A stretch of 64,000 nt of DNA from Streptomyces eurocidicus (GTDB lineage Bacteria > Actinomycetota > Actinomycetes > Streptomycetales > Streptomycetaceae). Below are positions 25,958 to 34,086 of the stretch, piece after piece. The first letter of the stretch is position 1. Each line of letters opens with the position of its first letter. Below the pieces are notes generated by a model that saw only the letters and a list, made by a program, of their open reading frames with translations, did no database searches and was not told the origin of the DNA. Position numbers and translations under genes: made by a program. The DNA is taken from positions 124,001 to 188,000 of the forward strand of contig NZ_LGUI01000010.1 in the NCBI RefSeq assembly GCF_002891295.1. The letters are read 5' to 3'.

Positions 25958-27004
25958 ATGTACGGCAAGGCTTTCGCACCCGAGTACCGGGGCTCCCTGG
26001 GCGACCTCTCCGTGAACGCGTCCCTGGAGGAGGTGCTGGCGAAGGCCACCGAGCAGCTCCGCAGAGCCGAACGGGGCGGCAGCGACCTGGAGTCGGCGCA
26101 CGCCGGGCTGGCCGTCGCGGAGGCGAGCCGCCGGCTCGGCCGGGTCGCGGAGGCCGAGCGGGCGTGGAAGGGCAGCTACCGGGCCGCCCGGCGCGTCGGC
26201 GACCTGGGGGCGATGGCCTGGGCGGTGTGGAGCGGCGGCACCCTGTCCCGGCAGCGGGGCGACCTCGCGCTGGCCCGGCGGTGGCTGGCCACGGCCGCCG
26301 AACTCGCCGAGCGCGGCGGGGACATCGTGGCCCGCGGCTACTCGCTGGCCGGGCTCGCCGAGACCGGCCGGATCCAGGGCGACTACCAGGCCGTCGGCGA
26401 ACTGCACGAGAAGCTGCTGGCGGAGGCGCGGAAGCGCGGCGAGGCCCGGCACACGGTGTGGGCGCTGGAGGGCATCGCGCAGATGCACCGCAACACCGGC
26501 TCGTACGACACGGCGCTGGCGATGTTCGAGGAGGCGGCCGGGATAGCCGGCCGGGCGGACGACGCCCGGGGCCGCGCCTGGGCCCTGCGCGGCATCGCCG
26601 ATGTGCGCTCCGCCCGCGGGGAGACGGAGCCCGCGCTCGCGCTGCTGTCCGAGGCCGAGGCCACCTGCCGGGAGATGCGGCTGGTCAGCGCCCTGGCCTA
26701 CAACCACAAGATGCGCGGCAACGTCTACTTCCGCGCGGGCCGCTACGCGGAGGCGCGGGACGCCTACGCCGGCGCCCTGGAGGAGTTCCTGGCCATGGCC
26801 GAGCCGCGCGGCGCCGCGCTGGCCCGGCTGGGGCTGGTCAAGTCCCGCGCCCGGCTGGGGCGTGCCCCCGAGGAGACCGCCGCCGACCTGGACGAGCTGC
26901 ACCGCACGCTCGGCGGGATCGGCCTGCTGCACGCGCGGGACATGGTCGACAAGGCCCGCGCCGAGCTGGGGCTCGCCCCCGTCGGCGCGGCGGCCGCCCG
27001 CTGA
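25958..27004 (+). CDS. Tetratricopeptide-repeat protein
   Basis: 348-residue soluble all-helical protein of TPR-like repeats from residue ~20 to ~320 (for example GRVAEAERAWKGSYRAARRVGD, GDLALARRWLATAAELAER, GSYDTALAMFEEAAGIAGR, GRYAEARDAYAGALEEFL). No DNA-binding or enzymatic domain is visible, so a scaffold or protein-protein interaction role is likely. GAGG sits 8 bases before ATG 25958. It precedes a polyprenyl synthase gene by 163 bases in the same direction, and the two may form one operon. Specific function unknown. Confidence 0.75.
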   Translation: MYGKAFAPEYRGSLGDLSVNASLEEVLAKATEQLRRAERGGSDLESAHAGLAVAEASRRLGRVAEAERAWKGSYRAARRVGDLGAMAWAVWSGGTLSRQRGDLALARRWLATAAELAERGGDIVARGYSLAGLAETGRIQGDYQAVGELHEKLLAEARKRGEARHTVWALEGIAQMHRNTGSYDTALAMFEEAAGIAGRADDARGRAWALRGIADVRSARGETEPALALLSEAEATCREMRLVSALAYNHKMRGNVYFRAGRYAEARDAYAGALEEFLAMAEPRGAALARLGLVKSRARLGRAPEETAADLDELHRTLGGIGLLHARDMVDKARAELGLAPVGAAAAR

Positions 27005-27167
27005 ACTCCCCCGCTCCACGCCTTCCGCCGCGCCCGGCCCCGGCCCCGGCCGGCGACCGCGCCCGCCGCTCCCGGCCGCACCGACCGGCCCCGTACCCGA
27101 CCGGCACGACCACGACCGGCCCGTTCCCGGCCGCCCCTCGTCCACGACCACGGAAAGAGAAGCTCCC

Positions 27168-28217
27168 ATGACCTCGCAGACCGGCCTCCAGGTGCCCGTG
27201 CCTCCCGCTCTCGACCGCTGCCGGATCCTGGTGGAACCGGCCCTGACCACGGCCGTCCGGAGCCTCCACCCGCTGCCCCGGCTGATGACGTCCTTCTCCC
27301 TCGGCTGGTGCGACGCCGACGGCAGGCCCACCTCCGCGCCCGGCGGCAAGGGCATCCGGCAGGCCCTCGCCGTCCTGGGCACCGAGGCCGTGGGGGCGCC
27401 CGGCGACCTCGCCGTGCCCGCGGCGGTGGCCGTCGAGCTGGTGCACACCTTCTCGCTGGTGCACGACGACATCATGGACGGCGACGAGCGACGCCGGCAC
27501 CAGGAGAGCGCGTGGAAGGCGTTCGGCACCGGCCCCGCGGTCCTGACCGGCGACGCGCTGTTCGCCCTCGCCGTACGGACGCTGGCCGGCGCCGGCGGCG
27601 ACCACGGCGGTACGGCCGTCCGGCACCTCGCGGAGGCCATGGGCGAGCTGGTCCACGGACAGGCGGACGACCTGGTGTTCGAGAGCCGGCCCTGGGTGGG
27701 GACCGACGCCGTCGGCATCCCCGAGTACCAGGCGATGGCCGCCCGGAAGACCGGTGCCCTGCTGGGCTGCTCCGCCGTCCTGGGCCCGGTCCTGGCGGGC
27801 GCCCCGGCACTGCTGGTGAGCGCGCTCTCGGAAGCCGGGCGGCAACTGGGGCTGGCGTTCCAGGCCGTCGACGACCTGCTGGGGATCTGGGGCGACCCGG
27901 CGACCACGGGCAAGCCGGTCCACAGCGACCTGCGCCGCCGGAAGAAGACCCTCCCGGTGCTCGCCGCCATGGCCCTGGACCCGGTGGCCGCCCGGCACCT
28001 GGTGGGGCTGCTGGGCTCGGGAATGCCGGTGGACGCCGACGACGCCTACCGCGCGGCGGCGATCGTCGAGGAGGCCGGGGGCCGGGAGTTCGCCCTGGAG
28101 GACGCCCGCCGCCATGTGGCGTCGGCGCGGGAGTGCCTGCGCGCGGTACCGCTGGCGGAGCGCGCGACGGACGAACTCGTCGAGATCGCCGAGTACCTGC
28201 TGGACCGCCGGCTGTGA
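27168..28217 (+). CDS. Polyprenyl diphosphate synthase (GGPP-type)
   Basis: 349-residue trans-isoprenyl diphosphate synthase, condensing isopentenyl diphosphate with an allylic diphosphate to give a C15-C25 product. The first Asp-rich motif is HDDIMDGD near residue 103. The second is DDLLGIWGDP near 235, the variant common in actinobacterial enzymes, followed by GKPVHSDLRRRKKTLPV. The N-terminal GKGIRQAL replaces the usual GKRLRP substrate motif. ATG 27168 gives the family length. No terpene cyclase or carotenoid gene is adjacent; the only partner is the TPR gene upstream. Confidence 0.88.
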   Translation: MTSQTGLQVPVPPALDRCRILVEPALTTAVRSLHPLPRLMTSFSLGWCDADGRPTSAPGGKGIRQALAVLGTEAVGAPGDLAVPAAVAVELVHTFSLVHDDIMDGDERRRHQESAWKAFGTGPAVLTGDALFALAVRTLAGAGGDHGGTAVRHLAEAMGELVHGQADDLVFESRPWVGTDAVGIPEYQAMAARKTGALLGCSAVLGPVLAGAPALLVSALSEAGRQLGLAFQAVDDLLGIWGDPATTGKPVHSDLRRRKKTLPVLAAMALDPVAARHLVGLLGSGMPVDADDAYRAAAIVEEAGGREFALEDARRHVASARECLRAVPLAERATDELVEIAEYLLDRRL

Positions 28218-28244
28218 GCTGAGCCGGCCCGGCGCGGTCCGGCA

Positions 28245-28300
28245 GCGCCCCGAAGGGGCGCGGGGAACCGCGCGACGGGCCACGACGCACCCGCGGACGA
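28245..28300 (+). terminator. Streptomyces-type terminator repeat
   Basis: Stem GCGCCCC (28245-28251), loop GAA, GGGGCGC (28255-28261), followed by GGGGAACCGCGCGACGGG and CCACGACGCACCCGC. This composite is a recurrent 3'-end element in Streptomyces genomes. It ends the polyprenyl synthase transcript. Confidence 0.75.
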
Positions 28301-28324
28301 CTCGCCGGAGTTCCGGCGGAGCGC

Positions 28325-29881
28325 TCAGGCGGCGGGCTCCGCCGGTACGGGCAGTGGGTTCCCCTCGCAGGCTGTGTCCCGGTCCGGAACCGCGCCGGTG
28401 AGGAGGTAGCGGTCCACGATCGTGTCCACGCAGGCGTTCTTCTCCAGGTACTGGCCGTGGTCGCCGCCGGTGACGGTCACCAGGCGCGAGCCGCGGAGCG
28501 CCTTGTGGGCACGGAGCGCGCCCTCGTAGTGGGTGGCCGGGTCGTGGCGGGAGTTGAGCATCAGGACCGGCGGCAGCCCCTTGCCGGTGACGTCGACGCG
28601 CGGCGCCGCACCGGCCGGCCAGGCCGCGCAGGTCGCCGCGAAGGCGAGCTCGCGGGCGCCCATGAGGGGGTACGCGGCGGTGTCCTTCGCGCTCTGCCGC
28701 ACCCAGTGCCCGGTGTCCCGGGTCCACGGGGTGTCGTTGCAGGTCACCGCGAAGAACTCGGCGAGGAACTCCTTGCTGAGGTACCGGCCGAAGATCAGGT
28801 CGACGTTCCGCCGCTCCTCGTCCGTCGCCGTGTCCCAGTGGTCGAGGGCGGCGAGCGCGCCCGCCAGCACGGGGAAGGCCGCGCCTTTGTAGAGGGCGAG
28901 GATGGCGCCGTTGTCGAACTGGTTGGGCGCGAGGGTCTTCCCGCCGCCGATGGTCAGCGGCCGGGCGGCCAGCGCGCCGCGGCGCCGCTCCCAGTTCGCC
29001 TTGGCCTCGGCCGGGGTGCGCCCGTAGTGGTAGACGCGGTCGTACCGCGCCAGCCAGGGCAGGAAGTCCTCCTCGAAGCGGCGCTGGTAGCTCATCGGCT
29101 GCCCCTTCTCGAACTCCTCCCAGGTGCCGTCGAAGGCGATGTTGCTGTCGAGGACGGCGCGTTCGACGCGCTGCGGGAAGAGGGTCGCGTAGGTCGCGCC
29201 GATCTTCGTGGCGTAGGAGGGCCCGTAGTAGGAGATCTTCCGCTCGCCGAGCAGGGCGCGGTAGAGGTCGATGTCGCGGGCGGTCTGCTCGGTGGTGACG
29301 TAGGGCAGCAGATCGCCGCTGCGGGCCCGGCAGCCGGCCACGAACTTCCGGGAGTTGTCCAGGACGCGAGCGAGGGCGGCGGGCGAGCGGTCGCGGAAGT
29401 CCCCGGCGAAGAAGTCGGTGAATTCGGCGTCGTCCTGGCAGCTCACTCGGGTGCTGCGGCCGACGCCGCGCTGGTCGAAGCCCACCACGTCGTAGACCTC
29501 GGCGATCTTGGGCGCCGCCTTCACGAAGCCCGTGGGCCTGAGCAGTCCCTCGCCCCCGGGCCCGCCGGCCGCCATCAGCAGCGTCCCGCGCCGCCGCGCC
29601 GGGTCGGCCGCCCGCTGCCGCGACACCTGCACGGTGAGGTCGGCGCCGGTGCCGGGGTGGCGCCAGTCGCGCGGGACGGTCATCGGCGCGCACTCCAGCG
29701 TGGCGCCGGGCGCGCAGGGCTGCCATGCGAGGCGCTGCTCGGTGTAGCGCTGCGGCACCGGCCCGGCGGGCCGGGCCTGGGCGCCGGCCGCCGGGCACAG
29801 CGCGGCGGCGATCGCCGCCGTCACCACGCCGGTCACGGTGGAGCGGATCCACCGCGCCTTCCTGATCCTGATCCGGGACAT
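28325..29881 (-). CDS. Secreted tripeptidyl aminopeptidase-like alpha/beta hydrolase
   Basis: 518-residue exported alpha/beta hydrolase of the Streptomyces TAP/SlpD group, which trims N-terminal peptides from extracellular proteins. It has an N-terminal signal peptide (residues ~1-36), the oxyanion region GGPGGEG, the nucleophile elbow YYGPSYATKIG (Ser, with Ala where most members have Gly), an Asp in NSRHDPATHYEGA, and His in GGDHGQYLEKNAC. Paired Cys residues fit secretion. A paralogue with the usual GVSYGT elbow lies at 59373. Confidence 0.87.
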   Translation of the reverse strand: MSRIRIRKARWIRSTVTGVVTAAIAAALCPAAGAQARPAGPVPQRYTEQRLAWQPCAPGATLECAPMTVPRDWRHPGTGADLTVQVSRQRAADPARRRGTLLMAAGGPGGEGLLRPTGFVKAAPKIAEVYDVVGFDQRGVGRSTRVSCQDDAEFTDFFAGDFRDRSPAALARVLDNSRKFVAGCRARSGDLLPYVTTEQTARDIDLYRALLGERKISYYGPSYATKIGATYATLFPQRVERAVLDSNIAFDGTWEEFEKGQPMSYQRRFEEDFLPWLARYDRVYHYGRTPAEAKANWERRRGALAARPLTIGGGKTLAPNQFDNGAILALYKGAAFPVLAGALAALDHWDTATDEERRNVDLIFGRYLSKEFLAEFFAVTCNDTPWTRDTGHWVRQSAKDTAAYPLMGARELAFAATCAAWPAGAAPRVDVTGKGLPPVLMLNSRHDPATHYEGALRAHKALRGSRLVTVTGGDHGQYLEKNACVDTIVDRYLLTGAVPDRDTACEGNPLPVPAEPAA

Positions 29882-30020
29882 CGATCCTCCTGGGCGTCTT
29901 CCGTACGCCTCGATGTTCCGGTGCGGGAGGGGTCCCGATCGATCCCCCTGGTATCCGTATCCGGGGTGGTACCAGTTGCACCATGGCGGGCGGCGCGGTG
30001 CGGGCGGCGGCGCCCGGAGG

Positions 30021-31151
30021 TCACTTGAGGAAGGTCACCTCGGGGTGGCGGGCGGACGGCCGGTCGAGCAGCGGGCTCGGCTTGCCGCGCAGCTGACGGT
30101 CGAAGAAGGCGGCCACGTAGTCCCTGGTGAGGGCGGTCGCCCGAGTGGCCGACAGGGTGCCGAGGGCGCCGGGGCGGTCCTTCTCGGGGAGCTGGGCGGG
30201 CAGGCCGAAGCGGTCCACGATCCAGGGGGCGTCGGTGAAGGTGAGGTGCCCGCCCTCGGGCACGTCGAGCCAGCGCTTCCAGCCGGTGAGCCGGCTCCAG
30301 GTGTGCTCCCAGTTCTCCCGGACGTCCGACGCCGCGCCGCGCTGCGCGCCGAGCAGCAGGACGGGCTTGCGCAGGCCGGCGGCGGGCGGCTCGGTGAAGA
30401 AGTTGCCGTCCAGGTTGACCGCGGCGGCCACGCGCGGGTCGTCGCGCATCACCTCGACGGCGCTCGCGCCGCCGATGGAGTGTCCGGCGACGCCGATGCG
30501 GCGGGCGTCGACGCGCGGCGCGGCACCGGGGCGGGTGAGCCGGTCCAGGACGAACCGGAGGTCCTTGCTGCGGTTGCGGACGACGGCGCCGCCGGCGGAC
30601 TTCCCGCAGATCAGGCAGGTCTCGACGCGTCCGCCGGGGAACTCCACGGCGGCCTCGTAGGTGTGGTCGACGGCGGCCACGGCGTAGCCGCGGGAGGCCA
30701 GGTCCTCACCGAGGGCGGTGAGCGTGAGGCGGCTCATCCCGAACCCCGGGGACAGCACGACCAGCGGCCGGGCCGCCGGCACGGGGCGCGCGTCGGCGAC
30801 GGCCTGGGTGCGGACGCCAGCGAGCGCCTCGGTGCCGAGGATCTGCCGGGACAGCGCCTTCGACGCGTACGGCGCCTTCTCGCCGCGCGAGGGGAGGGCC
30901 GGGTACCACATGGTGACCATGAGTTCCCGGGAGCCGGCCGAGGGCCGCCACGGGTCCGGGCGCGAGGAGTCGACCAGGTGCAGCGTCCTGGTGCCGATCG
31001 GCGCCCGCGTGGTGGGAGCGGGCACCTCGGCGGCGGGGCGGCCGGACGCGGGCGACGGGGCGGCGACGGCCGCGGGGGCGGGGGCGGCGGCAAGGGTCAT
31101 GAGCAGGGCGGCGGCTACGAACGACCGGCGTGAGCGGGGTGTCCTCAACAT
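30021..31151 (-). CDS. Secreted alpha/beta hydrolase, PAF-acetylhydrolase-like
   Basis: 376-residue exported alpha/beta hydrolase. The signal peptide runs to ~residue 31 (AAAPAPAAVAAPS). The nucleophile motif is GHSIGGAS and an oxyanion-type PLVVLSPGFG precedes it; LDGNFF and EGGHLTFTD supply candidate Asp and His. The overall pattern (LVVLSPGFG, GHSIGG, NLDG) fits platelet-activating-factor acetylhydrolase-like esterases or polyester hydrolases. ATG 31151 is preferred over GTG 31160 because a weak GGTGA site is well spaced. Natural substrate unknown. Confidence 0.82.
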   Translation of the reverse strand: MLRTPRSRRSFVAAALLMTLAAAPAPAAVAAPSPASGRPAAEVPAPTTRAPIGTRTLHLVDSSRPDPWRPSAGSRELMVTMWYPALPSRGEKAPYASKALSRQILGTEALAGVRTQAVADARPVPAARPLVVLSPGFGMSRLTLTALGEDLASRGYAVAAVDHTYEAAVEFPGGRVETCLICGKSAGGAVVRNRSKDLRFVLDRLTRPGAAPRVDARRIGVAGHSIGGASAVEVMRDDPRVAAAVNLDGNFFTEPPAAGLRKPVLLLGAQRGAASDVRENWEHTWSRLTGWKRWLDVPEGGHLTFTDAPWIVDRFGLPAQLPEKDRPGALGTLSATRATALTRDYVAAFFDRQLRGKPSPLLDRPSARHPEVTFLK

Positions 31152-31189
31152 GATCGTCACCGTAGATCACGTGGCGCCTGCGGCGGGCT

Positions 31190-31330
31190 TGTTCCCCGGC
31201 CCCGCCCCTTCCCGCTGCATCCGATGTGCGGCTCCGCCGCGTGGCGGGGGCAAGCCCCCGGACCCCCTTTTCCGCGCTGCCGCGCGGTGTCCTCAATCGC
31301 CGGACGGGCTGAATTTCAGCGAGATCCGCG
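31190..31330. repeat. Dispersed GC-rich intergenic repeat, copy 2
   Basis: Contains CCCCGCCCCTTCCCG, GGGGGCAAGCCCCCGGACCCCC, CGCGGTGTCCTCAATCGCCGGACGGGCTGAA. It overlaps the 3' end of the DUF1023 hydrolase gene, supplying that protein's last residues (KFSPSGD) and stop codon. The right arm of the central stem has diverged within the coding part. Confidence 0.65.
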
Positions 31331-32435
31331 CGAAGCTCCGCAACGACTCCGTCCCCGGGGCGAAATAACCCGTGTGGCCCCGCGCCCCCGTCGACGGCAC
31401 GACCCGCGCCCCGAAAGCCGCGCCGGTCGGGTCCGCCCCGTGCCCCAGGCCGAAGAGTTCGACGTGGGGCACCCGCCCTATCCAGTCGGCGTCGTTGCGC
31501 CGCACCGCCCACACCCGGGCCCCCGTGCGCAGCCCGGCCGCGGAGTCGGCGCGGACCCCGGGGCTGCCGAGCAGGACGAGGTCGCCGGCCGTGTTGCCGT
31601 CGAGGGCGTGGGCGGCCAGGCCGCAGACGACCGAACCGTAGCTGTGGCAGAAGACCGCCGGTGCCTGCGGGGCACCGAGCCCCGCGAGGAAGCGTTCCAG
31701 CCGCGGGGCGCCGGCCTGGGCGAGCCGGCCCGTGGCGGCGTCCAGGCCGAGGCCGACGGGGGTGGTGTAGCCCGCCCAGGCGATCACCGCGTTGGGGGTG
31801 TCCGGGGCCTGCCGGGTCATCTCGGCCCGCAGCGACCGGGCCATGCCGGCGGGGGTGCCGTAACGGTCCTTCGCACGGTCGAAGGAGGCGAGGTCGATGT
31901 CCGAGCCGGGCACGACGACGGCCGTGCGCCGGGCCGCCGCCCAGTCCCCGTAGACCTCGGCGAGCTGGCCCCGGCCGCGCGGGTCGAAGGCGAGGATCTG
32001 CCGGCCGGGCGCGAGCAGCCGGGCGTAGCGGTCGGCCAGGGCGCGGGCGCGCTCGCGCTCGCCCCGGGGCAGGTCCGGGTCGGCGGCGCGGGCGCGGGCC
32101 GCGGCGCGCTCGGCGGCGACGGCCCGTGCGTTGGCCTCGTACCGCAGGGGTACGGGCGCGCCGTCGAGGTTGCCGACGACGAGGGGGTGCCGGGCGGCCA
32201 GCTCGTGCCGCCGGGTCTCGCCGAGGCCGGCGAAGAAGGCGGCGACGTCCCGTGGCGCGGCCGTGGCCGGGTCGGGCAGGTCCCGGCCGAGGGAGTGGTC
32301 GGCCCGCCAGGCGGCGGTTCCGGCCGGCGGGCCGGTGACGGCGGTCTGCTCGTCGCCGGTGGCCCAGCCCGCCGTGCCCGCGACGACGGTCGCCGTGAGC
32401 GCGGCGGCGATCAGCGAGCGCTTGAAGCGGCGCAT
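31293..32435 (-). CDS. Secreted DUF1023 alpha/beta hydrolase
   Basis: 380-residue exported alpha/beta hydrolase of the DUF1023 (Abhydrolase_8) family. It has a signal peptide (residues 1-25, ending GWATG), an Ala/Arg-rich helical segment (~95-145), RQILAFDPRGRGQLAEVYGD, then the typical AVVVPGSDIDLASF and nucleophile CHSYGSVVCG. Late HGADP and GHTGYF may supply acid and base. Substrate unknown. The C-terminal KFSPSGD comes from the dispersed repeat. A LysR gene is divergent 232 bases away and may control it. Confidence 0.82.
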   Translation of the reverse strand: MRRFKRSLIAAALTATVVAGTAGWATGDEQTAVTGPPAGTAAWRADHSLGRDLPDPATAAPRDVAAFFAGLGETRRHELAARHPLVVGNLDGAPVPLRYEANARAVAAERAAARARAADPDLPRGERERARALADRYARLLAPGRQILAFDPRGRGQLAEVYGDWAAARRTAVVVPGSDIDLASFDRAKDRYGTPAGMARSLRAEMTRQAPDTPNAVIAWAGYTTPVGLGLDAATGRLAQAGAPRLERFLAGLGAPQAPAVFCHSYGSVVCGLAAHALDGNTAGDLVLLGSPGVRADSAAGLRTGARVWAVRRNDADWIGRVPHVELFGLGHGADPTGAAFGARVVPSTGARGHTGYFAPGTESLRSFARISLKFSPSGD

Positions 32436-32667
32436 GGATGTCTCTCCCTCGTCCTATGTGGTGACGGAGGGAAAGTTAGGAAGGGAGTGACGGATGGGGC
32501 GTCACACCAGGGGGCCAACCCATGGGTGATACCGGGGTAGGGGGACGGTGACGGCGGGCGGGACCGGAGCGGCGCGCGTTTCCCCCGGCCTCCCCCGACC
32601 GCCCCTACCGGGTGACGCCGCCCCGTACGGCCGGGAACGCCCCTGGTCCCGGACCTACAATCGGCCG

Positions 32668-33618
32668 GTGCTGGATGTGAGTACGCGCCGTCTCCGCTGT
32701 TTCCTCGCCCTCGCCGAGGAGCTCAGCTTCACCCGGGCCGCGAGCCGCGTACGGCTGGCCCAGCAGGCGCTGAGCCAGCAGATCCGCAAGCTGGAGGAGG
32801 GCCTCGGCGTACGGCTCTTCGAGCGGACCACCCGGCAGGTGTCGCTCACCGCGGCGGGGGCCGCGCTGCTGCCGCAGGCACGGCGGGTGATCGGCGCGTG
32901 GGAGCACGCGCTGGCGGTGCTGGACGACTGCCGGCGGGAGGCGGTGACGCTGCGGCTCGGCTTCGTCGCGGGCGCGGCCCTGGAGCTGACCGGGCCGGTC
33001 CTGGAGGAGTTCGCCCGCCGGCGCCCGGAAGTGTCCCTGACCCAGCGGGAGTTCACCCGGGAGGACCCGTCGGCGGGGCTGGGCCGCGGCCTGGTGGACG
33101 TGGCGTTCGTCCGGCCGCCGTTCGGGACCGCGGGCCTGTGTCTGCGGGAGTTGCTGGTCGAGCCCCGGGTGGCGGGGCTGCGGGCCTGCCACCCGCTCGC
33201 CGGGCGGGAGTCCCTGTCCGCCCGGGACCTGCGGGACCTGCCCGTCGTGGCGGTGCCGCACCCGGATCCGGTGTTCAGCGACTTCTGGACGCTGGCGGGG
33301 CCGGCCGGCGGCGGAGCCGAGGGGCCCCGGCGCGTCACCATGGAGGCGGCGACGCCGGCCGAGGAGCTGGCGCTGGTCACCACGGGCCAGGGCTTCACGG
33401 TCATGGCGCTGTCCGCCGCCCGCTACGCGCCGCACCCCGGGATCCGTTACGTTCCGGTCCGCGACATCGAGGGCTCGGCCCTGGCCGTGGCGTGGCGCCG
33501 GGACTCGGACTCGGAGCTCGTCGAGGACTTCGTCGCGAGCGCGCTGGCCGTGCGGGACCGCGAGCAGGCGGTCGTACGGGCGATCCGCGGTGAGGCGGGG
33601 GCGCGCGAGGACGGGTGA
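32668..33618 (+). CDS. LysR-family transcriptional regulator
   Basis: 316-residue LysR-type regulator. The N-terminal winged helix-turn-helix (RRLRCFLALAEELSFTRAASRVRLAQQALSQQIRKLEEGLGVRLFERT, split here by family pattern: FTRAASRV then LSQQIRKLE then LFERTTR) is followed by an effector-binding domain from ~90. GTG 32668 gives the standard start; GTG 32677 is an alternative. It is divergent from the DUF1023 hydrolase, the classic LysR-target layout, so it probably controls that gene and itself. Confidence 0.88.
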   Translation: MLDVSTRRLRCFLALAEELSFTRAASRVRLAQQALSQQIRKLEEGLGVRLFERTTRQVSLTAAGAALLPQARRVIGAWEHALAVLDDCRREAVTLRLGFVAGAALELTGPVLEEFARRRPEVSLTQREFTREDPSAGLGRGLVDVAFVRPPFGTAGLCLRELLVEPRVAGLRACHPLAGRESLSARDLRDLPVVAVPHPDPVFSDFWTLAGPAGGGAEGPRRVTMEAATPAEELALVTTGQGFTVMALSAARYAPHPGIRYVPVRDIEGSALAVAWRRDSDSELVEDFVASALAVRDREQAVVRAIRGEAGAREDG

Positions 33619-33640
33619 GGGCGGACGAGGACGGGTGAGG
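33606..33640 (+). repeat. Short tandem repeat over the LysR stop codon
   Basis: CGAGGACGGGTGAGG occurs at 33606-33620 and 33626-33640 (20-base period), followed by a degenerate third unit. The first copy contains the LysR stop codon. Confidence 0.6.
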
Positions 33641-34086
33641 CCGGATGAGGGCGGGGGCCCGGTGAGCGGGCCGCGAGCGGGCTCCGGCGCCCGGCCCTGA
33701 CCGGCCCGGCACCGGGTCCCCGGGCCCCTCCCGCCGGTCACCGTCCGTCACGGCTTCGCGCCCGGGACCGCGCGGCCGGGTCCATGGCACCGCCCCGCCG
33801 CCGGGGCGTCCCGGCAGGATCGGGCTCCGTTCCGACCCGGCTCCGCGACCGCCGGACGACCTTCGGTGAGCACCGTGCCGGGCGGCGGGCCGTGTTGCGC
33901 AATCGTCTGGGAACCGACGTCCGGCCGACGCACGGCTGTTACAAAACAGCAGGGAAACAGCAGGTTGCGGATCATAGGATCGAACTCATGACCAGTGGGT
34001 GATCAGTTCTATTTACTTCTCTCACCCCTTTGTTTCATTGAGTTTGATCACCGCGCTCTTGGCGCAGGAGAGTAGGGGACACACCT
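33619..34086. other. Gene-free region before the PIG-L gene
   Basis: 468 bases. The last ~150 are unusually AT-rich for this genome and probably hold the promoter. An inverted repeat GGTGATCA (33998-34005) / TGATCACC (34045-34052) with 39 bases between lies there and may be an operator or leader structure. No supported open frame. Confidence 0.45.
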
